From positions 1-64,000 of the forward strand of contig JADYUE010000001.1 of assembly GCA_021531615.1 (NCBI GenBank): DNA of 64,000 nt, in the 5' to 3' direction. The DNA comes from Fusobacterium varium. Lineage in GTDB: Bacteria; Fusobacteriota; Fusobacteriia; Fusobacteriales; Fusobacteriaceae. The position numbers were made by a program, and so were the translations under genes. The notes under the pieces were generated by a model. That model was not told the DNA's origin. It did not search any database and worked only from the letters and a program-made list of their open reading frames with translations. How positions within the stretch are numbered: the stretch's first letter is position 1; each line of letters starts with the position of its first letter. Positions 36,765-42,307 of this stretch are shown piece by piece.

Positions 36765-38429
36765 TTAGAATAATCCTTCTATCTTACCATTTTCATCAAT
36801 ATCTATTGATTCAGCAGCAGGTTTTTTAGGTAGTCCTGGCATATCAATAATATCTCCAGCCATTGCTACTATAAATCCAGCTCCAGCAGATATTCTTAAT
36901 TCTTTTATTGATACAGTAAATCCTGTTGGTCTTCCTAGTAGTGCTGCATTATCAGAAAGTGATTTTTGAGTTTTTGACATACATACTGGAAGTTTTCCAT
37001 ATCCAAGATCATCTATTGTTTTTAACATTTTCTTAGCTGTTCCAACAAATTCTACTCCATCTGCTCCATAGATCTCTTTAGCTATTTTTTCAATTTTTTC
37101 TTTAATAGATAGATCTAAATCATATAGTGGAGTATAATTATCAGTTCCTTTTTCAAGTTGAGCTAAAACTTCTTGAGCAAGTGCCATTCCACCTTCTCCA
37201 CCTTTTGCCCATACTTCACAAAGAGCAACTGGTACATCTTGAGCTTTACAATGTTTATCTATAAATTCAAGTTCTTTTTCAGTGTCACTTACAAATCTAT
37301 TGATAGCTACTACTACTGGTAGATTGTATTTTTTCATATTTTCAATATGTTTATCTAAGTTTGCAATTCCTTTTTCTAATGCTTCTAAGTTTTCTTCAGA
37401 AAGCTCTTTAGCTCCACCGTGATGTTTTAATGCTCTTACAGTAGCAACTATTACTACACAATTAGGAGTAAGTCCACCTTTTCTACATTTGATATCTAGG
37501 AATTTTTCTGCTCCAAGATCAGCAGCAAATCCAGCTTCTGTAATAGCATAATCTGAAAGTTTAAGAGCTAATTTTGTAGCTAGAATTGAGTTACATCCAT
37601 GAGCTATATTAGCAAAAGGTCCTCCATGAATAAATACTGGAGTATTTTCTAATGTTTGTACAAGGTTAGGTTTGATAGCTTCTTTTAATAGTGCTGCAAC
37701 TGCTCCTTGAATTTTTAAATCTCCAACTGTTAATGCTCTTCCATCTCTAGCATATCCAAATACCATATTTTTAATTTTTTCTTTAAGGTCAGCTAGTGAT
37801 GTAGCTAAACATAGAGCTGCCATGATTTCAGATGCAACAGTGATTTGGAATGAACTTTGTCTAGGAATTCCATTTGCTTTTCCTCCAAGTCCGATTACAA
37901 CATCTCTTAAAGCTCTGTCGTTCATGTCTACTACTCTTTTCCAAGTAATTTTAGTAATATCAATATCTAGCATATTTCCAGAATTGATATGGTTATCTAT
38001 ACAAGCAGCTATAAGGTTGTGAGCTACTCCAATAGCATGAAGATCTCCAGTAAAATGAAGGTTAATATCTTCCATTGGTATAACTTGTGCATATCCTCCA
38101 CCAGTTGCTCCACCTTTCATTCCAAAAACAGGTCCTAATGATGGTTCTCTAAGAGCTGCTATAGATGATTTTCCCATTTTATTAAGAGCTTGTGTAAGAC
38201 CAACAGTTACAGTTGATTTTCCCTCTCCTGCTGGAGTAGGTGTAATAGCTGTAACAAGTACTAATTTACCATCTTTTTTATTTTCAAGATCTCTAAGTAC
38301 TTTTAAATCAACTTTAGCTTTGTACTTACCATATTGTTCAACATCATCTTCTCCAAGTCCAATTTTTTTAGCAATATCCATTATGTTTACTATTTTAGCT
38401 TCTTGAGCAATTTGAATATCTGTTTTCAC
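36765..38429 (-). CDS. fhs: Formate-tetrahydrofolate ligase
   Basis: The 554-residue enzyme has the P-loop [16 protein letters not shown] (about residues 64-79), [23 protein letters not shown] and the C-terminal phrase [13 protein letters not shown](I)[11 protein letters not shown]. It makes 10-formyl-THF from formate, THF and ATP. Placed first in the purine operon, it supplies the two formyl groups used by PurN and PurH. The start codon is GTG after GGGAGGG, which may moderate its translation. The transcript begins about 360 bases upstream, beyond the riboswitch, leader ORF and terminator. Confidence 0.97.
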   Translation of the reverse strand: MKTDIQIAQEAKIVNIMDIAKKIGLGEDDVEQYGKYKAKVDLKVLRDLENKKDGKLVLVTAITPTPAGEGKSTVTVGLTQALNKMGKSSIAALREPSLGPVFGMKGGATGGGYAQVIPMEDINLHFTGDLHAIGVAHNLIAACIDNHINSGNMLDIDITKITWKRVVDMNDRALRDVVIGLGGKANGIPRQSSFQITVASEIMAALCLATSLADLKEKIKNMVFGYARDGRALTVGDLKIQGAVAALLKEAIKPNLVQTLENTPVFIHGGPFANIAHGCNSILATKLALKLSDYAITEAGFAADLGAEKFLDIKCRKGGLTPNCVVIVATVRALKHHGGAKELSEENLEALEKGIANLDKHIENMKKYNLPVVVAINRFVSDTEKELEFIDKHCKAQDVPVALCEVWAKGGEGGMALAQEVLAQLEKGTDNYTPLYDLDLSIKEKIEKIAKEIYGADGVEFVGTAKKMLKTIDDLGYGKLPVCMSKTQKSLSDNAALLGRPTGFTVSIKELRISAGAGFIVAMAGDIIDMPGLPKKPAAESIDIDENGKIEGLF

Positions 38430-38490
38430 AAAATTCCCTCCCTTAATATTTTTATTTTATTCTTTAATTTTTTAAAAAATTATAATAATT

Positions 38491-38533
38491 AAAAAAGTCT
38501 AAATGCACACTACACCTTAGTACACACTTAGAC
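38491..38533 (-). terminator. Leader terminator overlapping the stop codon of the leader ORF
   Basis: On the minus strand GTCTAAGTGTGTACTA (38533-38518) pairs with TAGTGTGCATTTAGAC (38512-38497), a 16-base stem with some G-U pairs and a 5-base loop. Six T (38496-38491) follow. The first six bases of the 5' arm are the last sense codon and the TAA stop of the leader ORF. It is 62 bases before the fhs start, so readthrough is needed for operon expression. Confidence 0.85.
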
Positions 38534-38617
38534 CTTTATTTTCACACTTATTGTATTATCTATTTTGCCAAAATACGTTATTCTTTTTTTCTTCTTTATC
38601 TTCTTAAATGATAACAT
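38528..38617 (-). CDS. 29-codon leader ORF of the fhs-pur operon
   Basis: An ATG 8 bases after a near-perfect AAAGGAGG site opens a 29-residue basic peptide beginning MLSFKKIKKKKR. It ends at a TAA that forms part of the downstream terminator stem. It lies between the purine riboswitch and fhs. A ribosome finishing this ORF would cover the 5' arm of the terminator, so translation could promote readthrough; a stall on the lysine-rich stretch would change this. It could instead be a fortuitous ORF or a small basic protein. The ribosome site is as strong as that of any gene in the window. Confidence 0.5.
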   Translation of the reverse strand: MLSFKKIKKKKRITYFGKIDNTISVKIKV

Positions 38618-38664
38618 AGTATAATCCTCCTTTAATAATGCTCCATAATATTTTATTTAATTAG

Positions 38665-38715
38665 ATGAAGCAAATTTTTTAAAGATCAAAAAATTTATAC
38701 ATATGTTTACTTCAC
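38665..38715 (-). promoter_or_regulatory. Alternative hairpin overlapping riboswitch P1
   Basis: On the minus strand GTGAAGTAAA (38715-38706) can pair with TTTGCTTCAT (38674-38665), and an inner AAATTTTTT/AAAAAATTT stem stacks inside. The outer pair takes two bases from the 3' strand of the aptamer P1 helix, so the two structures compete slightly. No T-run follows. It is a candidate part of the expression platform. Confidence 0.4.
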
Positions 38716-38778
38716 CCATAGCAGTTAATTTAAGGTTAACCGTAGAGACTCCTGACCATATTACAGGGATATATGAGT
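38714..38778 (-). promoter_or_regulatory. Purine riboswitch (guanine-type aptamer) upstream of fhs
   Basis: The 65-base aptamer fits the purine class. P1 is ACTCATA/TATGGGT, the L2 loop contains AATATGG, J2/3 is GTCTCTAC, P3 is GGTTAA/TTAACT with L3 CCTTAAA, and J3/1 is GCTATG. The base corresponding to position 74 is C, which predicts guanine or hypoxanthine rather than adenine binding. Differences from the Bacillus xpt aptamer are a G where position 73 is A, a C at position 48, and one base fewer in J1/2. It sits about 11 bases after the predicted transcript start and should repress the operon when purines are plentiful. Confidence 0.88.
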
Positions 38779-38795
38779 TTAATTTCATTACTTAA

Positions 38796-38824
38796 AGAAT
38801 AACATAGTTATTACATTTTGTCAA
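38796..38824 (-). promoter_or_regulatory. Promoter of the fhs-pur operon
   Basis: On the minus strand a perfect TTGACA (38824-38819) is followed after 17 bases by TATTCT (38801-38796) with a TGn extension. The transcript should start near 38789, just before the purine aptamer. Confidence 0.75.
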
Positions 38825-38885
38825 AATAAATGTTATTTAACATAAATTTTACATTTCTTTAGTCTATTTTTATATTTTTTATACG

Positions 38886-39335
38886 TTAAAAGTTTTCTTT
38901 GTCTTTTATATGCACAATTAGCCCTTCTACTGCTAAAATATACCCCTCTTTACCAAAACCACAGATCTGCCCAATACAAGCAGGAGCTGTGAAAGATTTA
39001 TGTCTAAACTCTTCTCTTTGATGAATATTTGAAAGATGAACTTCAACAGTTGGAATATTTATACTCTTTATTGCGTCAAAAAGAGCTATTGAAGTATGTG
39101 TGTAAGCTCCAGGATTTATTACTATTCCATCATATTTTTCAAAATATGCCTTCTGAAGTATATTTATCATCTCTCCTTCAACATTACTTTGTAAAATATC
39201 TATCTCTATATCTGTTTCCTCAAAACTATTAAGTATATAATTACACATACTCTCATATGTTTCTTTTCCGTATACCTCTTTTTCTCTAATTCCTAAGAAA
39301 TTTATATTTGGACCATTTAATATTAAAATTTTCAT
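38886..39335 (-). CDS. aroQ: Type II 3-dehydroquinate dehydratase
   Basis: The 149-residue enzyme has ILNGPNINFLG (residues 4-14), the catalytic Tyr segment EVYGKETYE (about 20-28), NPGAYTHTSIAL (about 74-85), and EVHLSNIHQREEFRHKSF with the catalytic His (about 98-115). It dehydrates 3-dehydroquinate in the shikimate pathway as a dodecamer. aroE lies upstream on the same strand but is separated by a 460-base region holding a repeat element. AGGAGGAGAAA precedes the ATG. Confidence 0.96.
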   Translation of the reverse strand: MKILILNGPNINFLGIREKEVYGKETYESMCNYILNSFEETDIEIDILQSNVEGEMINILQKAYFEKYDGIVINPGAYTHTSIALFDAIKSINIPTVEVHLSNIHQREEFRHKSFTAPACIGQICGFGKEGYILAVEGLIVHIKDKENF

Positions 39336-39412
39336 TTTCTCCTCCTAAACCTTCTTTTTATAAAAACTATAATTTATCATTCTAATGATTAAAATAAAAA
39401 TAGATTATCCCT

Positions 39413-39686
39413 AACAACAAGTTGACGTAATTTCCAAAAGTAAAGGAGTGCAAACGACTATTACTTTTGAGACACAGGTGAAGTCCTGTGCTACATTAAT
39501 TTTTTAGAATCCCTCAGCGAAATGCAGTTAAGAAAATGCAACGTGTTTGAGGCATAGCCGAGTTCCAAAAATAGAGGAGCTTTAGCGACTACTATTTTTG
39601 AGATGCAGGAGTGGAACTCCTGCGATACCCATAGTGAATGAGCAATAGGGATTCTTTATTCACTGACATGGAGTCAAATTGATGTT
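39413..39686. repeat. Interspersed palindromic repeat element, copy 2, between aroE and aroQ
   Basis: This 274-base non-coding element has imperfect terminal inverted repeats (39413-39426 and 39673-39686, 12 of 14 matching). Inner pairs are AGAATCCCT (39506-39514) and AGGGATTCT (39647-39655), the same sequences as in copy 1 at 5381-5539. A core of about 45 bases (39506-39551) matches copy 1 apart from one base. It contains two related 61-64-base modules (39434-39494 and 39565-39628), each ending in a CAGG/CCTG hairpin, that copy 1 lacks. The rest of 39336-39412 has nothing recognisable. Confidence 0.75.
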
Positions 39687-39721
39687 AAAAAAGAATAGGG
39701 ATAACTTAACTTGACTAATAA

Positions 39722-39782
39722 TCGCTAATGCAAAGGTACTTTGTCAAAATCTAGCGATGTGCTAGATAACTAAGCTTAGTTA
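39722..39782. repeat. Hairpin cluster downstream of aroE
   Basis: TCGCTA (39722-39727) pairs with TAGCGA (39752-39757) around an inner CAAAG/CTTTG stem. A perfect 16-base palindrome TAACTAAGCTTAGTTA follows at 39767-39782, 14 bases past the aroE stop. There is no clear T-run, so termination is uncertain. It may belong to the neighbouring repeat element. Confidence 0.45.
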
Positions 39783-39795
39783 TATAAATTCTAAC

Positions 39796-40611
39796 TTACC
39801 TAAAATTTAAAGATAATTTTTGGTAAAGTTCTTCTCCAAGTTCCTTATCAAACTCTCTATCTTGCCATATCTCCTCTGCTTTTATAGCTTGTTCAATCAA
39901 CATAAAAAGCCCATCTATATTTTTTATACCATTTTTTTCTGCAAAATATAAAAATTTAGTTTGAAGAGGATTGTATATTATATCAACTACACTTTCAAAT
40001 CTTTTCACCACATCTTCTGATACAGGAAAGTCCTCAACATTTGGATACATTCCCACTGGGGTACAATTTACTATTACATCTCCATCTATTCTATCTTCAT
40101 AAGTTGCTACATCAATATATGAAAATCTCTCTTTTAACTTTTCTATTTTTCCCTCTCTACTTCTTGAAACTACAGTTATCTCCTTTGCTCCTAAATCTTT
40201 TAGAGCCACTATTATCGCCTTTGCTCCTCCCCCTGTTCCAAGAACAACACACTTTTTATTCTTTATTTCAATTTTTCCTCTTTCAAGAAGTCTTATAAAC
40301 CCATAGTAGTCACTATTATATCCAGAAATTCTATTCTTCTCTATCTTTAAAACATTTATTGCTCCTATTTCCTCTGCCTCTTTAGATAGAAAATCTACTT
40401 TATTTAAAAAATTCTCCTTATAGGGAATAGTTATATTAACCCCTTCTATTCCTAATACTCTCATACTTTCAAGGGCTTTATCTATATTTTCTCTCTCTAT
40501 CTCATAAAGTGAGTAAAAACCTTTTATTCCATATCTATTAAAAATATATTGATGAATCTCTGGTGAAAGAGAGTGCCCTAGTTTTTCCCCTATCAAACCA
40601 TAAACTTTCAT
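39796..40611 (-). CDS. aroE: Shikimate dehydrogenase
   Basis: The 271-residue enzyme has GLIGEKLGHSLSPEIH (shikimate-binding Ser pair, residues 5-20), NVTIPYKENFL (catalytic Lys, about 59-69), the NADP loop GTGGGAKAI (about 125-133) and NCTPVGMYP. It reduces 3-dehydroshikimate to shikimate. The order aroE then aroQ on one strand suggests a former or present operon, now split by a palindromic repeat. AGGAGGGAC precedes the ATG. Confidence 0.95.
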   Translation of the reverse strand: MKVYGLIGEKLGHSLSPEIHQYIFNRYGIKGFYSLYEIERENIDKALESMRVLGIEGVNITIPYKENFLNKVDFLSKEAEEIGAINVLKIEKNRISGYNSDYYGFIRLLERGKIEIKNKKCVVLGTGGGAKAIIVALKDLGAKEITVVSRSREGKIEKLKERFSYIDVATYEDRIDGDVIVNCTPVGMYPNVEDFPVSEDVVKRFESVVDIIYNPLQTKFLYFAEKNGIKNIDGLFMLIEQAIKAEEIWQDREFDKELGEELYQKLSLNFR

Positions 40612-40826
40612 AAGTCCCTCCTAAAATTTATCCTTCTTCTTATAATATAGCATATATCTTTTCTTTCCTCTAGCAAATGATTATTCTTACCTTTAATTTA
40701 ATATTAGACCTATTTTTTTAGTTTCTATCATTTACAAGATCGTTAATAGTTATAAATATTTTAAATTTGAATTTTTATTTTCATTTTAGTACAATTTATA
40801 TGTATTAGTTATGAAAGGGGTAAATT

Positions 40827-41240
40827 ATGAAAAATCCATTAATAATTGAAGATATTGAATTTATTGAAAATAATATTATGAGTATCCGTTCAAAGGTAGG
40901 TTTTAATTTTCAATACTATATTGATGAGTGGTTATCTGATAAAACAAAGTTTAATTTCTGGGCATTCTTTCTAGCACCATTTTGGTTAGGAGCAAAGGGA
41001 ATGTTTGAGTATGTTTTCCTATACTGTATTCTTACTAATCTATTTGTAAATCGTATTCCTAGTTTGCACCTAATTTTAATTGTACTTTTACCTATATATT
41101 TTGGTTTTAAAGGTGATATTCTCTATTTCAAAAAGATCAAAAGTGAGATTTCCAATTCCACTGGTTTTAGTGTGAATGGCTTGCTTGGAATTTGCCTTGT
41201 TATAGCAATTCAAATAGGGACATATTATCTTATAGCTTAA
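40827..41240 (+). CDS. DUF2628-like membrane protein
   Basis: The 137-residue protein has a soluble N-terminus of about 45 residues, then KFNFWAFFLAPFWLGAKGM, a phrase typical of DUF2628 proteins, and three membrane segments (about 50-70, 75-95, 115-136). The family is common but has no known function. GAAAGGGG precedes the ATG. It is a single-gene unit converging on the GNAT gene, with a shared terminator. Confidence 0.75.
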   Translation: MKNPLIIEDIEFIENNIMSIRSKVGFNFQYYIDEWLSDKTKFNFWAFFLAPFWLGAKGMFEYVFLYCILTNLFVNRIPSLHLILIVLLPIYFGFKGDILYFKKIKSEISNSTGFSVNGLLGICLVIAIQIGTYYLIA

Positions 41241-41249
41241 AATTAAAAC

Positions 41250-41294
41250 TGCACTCTCTATCTTAATAAAAGATTTTGAGTGCACTGTTTTTTT
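41250..41294. terminator. Bidirectional terminator between the DUF2628 and GNAT genes
   Basis: TGCACTC (41250-41256) pairs with GAGTGCA (41278-41284), and inner TCTT/AAGA bases extend it. A run of seven T follows on the plus strand, with an A/T-rich tail on the minus strand. It resembles the terminator at 6873-6920 in its ACTGCAC opening. Confidence 0.8.
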
Positions 41295-41727
41295 ACTCTT
41301 TATTTTCCCATTCCATTATATATTCCAACTCTCCAGTGTTTTCATCTACTTGAGTTTTTACAATTTTAAAACTATTTTTTTGATAAAATTCAAGGGCTTT
41401 TATATTTTTATCATAGACAGCTAACTCCAAAAATGGATATCTCTCCTTTACAAAATTCAAAAGCTTAGTTCCATAACCTTTACATTGATTATTCACTCCA
41501 CAAAATAATCCACCTATGAAAGTACTATCTATTAAACTTATAAATCCCTTTATATCTCCTCCCTCTTCTAGAAGATATGTATCAGATATTGGAAGATAGT
41601 TATCCCTTACATTTTCATAATTTCCTATCCAATACCCCTTATCTATAAAATCATGTGCCTTTATATTAGAATTTTTCCATATCTCCATTATTTTTTCATA
41701 ATCTTTCTTTTCTGCTCTTCTTATCAT
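41293..41727 (-). CDS. GNAT-family N-acetyltransferase
   Basis: The 144-residue protein has the GNAT core: an N-terminal MIRRAEKKDYEKIMEIW, the acetyl-CoA loop NQCKGYGTKLLNFVKE (about residues 79-94), then YDKNIKALEFYQKNSF (about 108-123). It resembles YjaB/Bacillus-type small-molecule or protein acetyltransferases; the substrate is unknown. It starts 1 base after the stop of the small upstream ORF, with its AAAGGA ribosome site inside that ORF, so the two are coupled. Confidence 0.85.
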   Translation of the reverse strand: MIRRAEKKDYEKIMEIWKNSNIKAHDFIDKGYWIGNYENVRDNYLPISDTYLLEEGGDIKGFISLIDSTFIGGLFCGVNNQCKGYGTKLLNFVKERYPFLELAVYDKNIKALEFYQKNSFKIVKTQVDENTGELEYIMEWENKE

Positions 41728-41728
41728 G

Positions 41729-41875
41729 TTACTTTATTCCTTTCAACTCTTCTAATCTTTCTGTTAGCTCCTTATACCTAGCTATCAAAGCATTTCTTTC
41801 AGGTCCATAATCACAATCATGTAACAATTCTTTAACTTCATCAAGTGTTTTGTTAAGTTTTTCCATTTCACTCAT
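41729..41875 (-). CDS. Small coiled-coil protein (48 residues)
   Basis: An ATG after AAAGGGGATG opens a 48-residue protein beginning MSEMEKLNKTLDEVKELL and containing DYGPERNALIARYKEL. It is highly charged and almost wholly helical, probably coiled coil. Its stop is separated by a single base from the GNAT start. The strong ribosome site, the regular heptad-like pattern and the tight coupling argue for a real gene. I do not recognise a family. Confidence 0.65.
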   Translation of the reverse strand: MSEMEKLNKTLDEVKELLHDCDYGPERNALIARYKELTERLEELKGIK

Positions 41876-41953
41876 GCCATCATCCCCTTTATGAATTTAC
41901 CTCTCTAATATGGATATACTACTAATTTAAAAAAAATCAATAGGTAAATTTAT

Positions 41954-42295
41954 TTATTTTTCTAATTCAGCCCATCTCTTTAAAATTTCAGGATCATAAC
42001 CTAGGATTATCTCATTTTTATTTCTCAATATTGGAGATTTAAACAGAATAGGATTTTCTAAAAGAGTTTCCTCTAAGTCAAAGACTATATATTGAAGGTT
42101 TCTCTTTTTATACTCTGTTCCATCAACATCTATCAGCTCTTCTAAAGGATATTTTGCTGTTATGCTTTTTAGCTCTCCTTTTGATGGAGCCTTTTCTTTA
42201 AGATTGATAAATTGAATTTTTATTCCACGTTCCTTAAAAAATCTCTCTGCTTTTTTACTTTCGTTACAATTTTTCTTACCAAATATCTGTATCAT
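41954..42295 (-). CDS. ArsC/Spx-family thioredoxin-fold protein
   Basis: The 113-residue protein matches the ArsC/Spx family: IQIFGKKNCNESKKAERFF with the active-site Cys10 but no second Cys (CNES, as in single-Cys members), LKEKAPSKGEL and the end region PILFKSPILRNKNEIILGYDPE. Members are arsenate reductases or regulators of the YffB/Spx group; with no ars genes nearby, arsenate reduction is not implied. It follows sbcC by 12 bases and is probably the last gene of the repair operon. Confidence 0.85.
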   Translation of the reverse strand: MIQIFGKKNCNESKKAERFFKERGIKIQFINLKEKAPSKGELKSITAKYPLEELIDVDGTEYKKRNLQYIVFDLEETLLENPILFKSPILRNKNEIILGYDPEILKRWAELEK

Positions 42296-42307
42296 TATTT
42301 TTCCTTT

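Noticed and set aside
38528-38617. Leader ORF as a ribosomal protein or other known small protein
   Set aside because: The lysine-rich sequence does not match L34, L36 or other small ribosomal proteins I know, and it lies within a regulatory leader.
41954-42295. Arsenate resistance gene
   Set aside because: The protein is of the ArsC/Spx fold, but it has a single cysteine and no ars neighbours, so arsenate reductase is not claimed.
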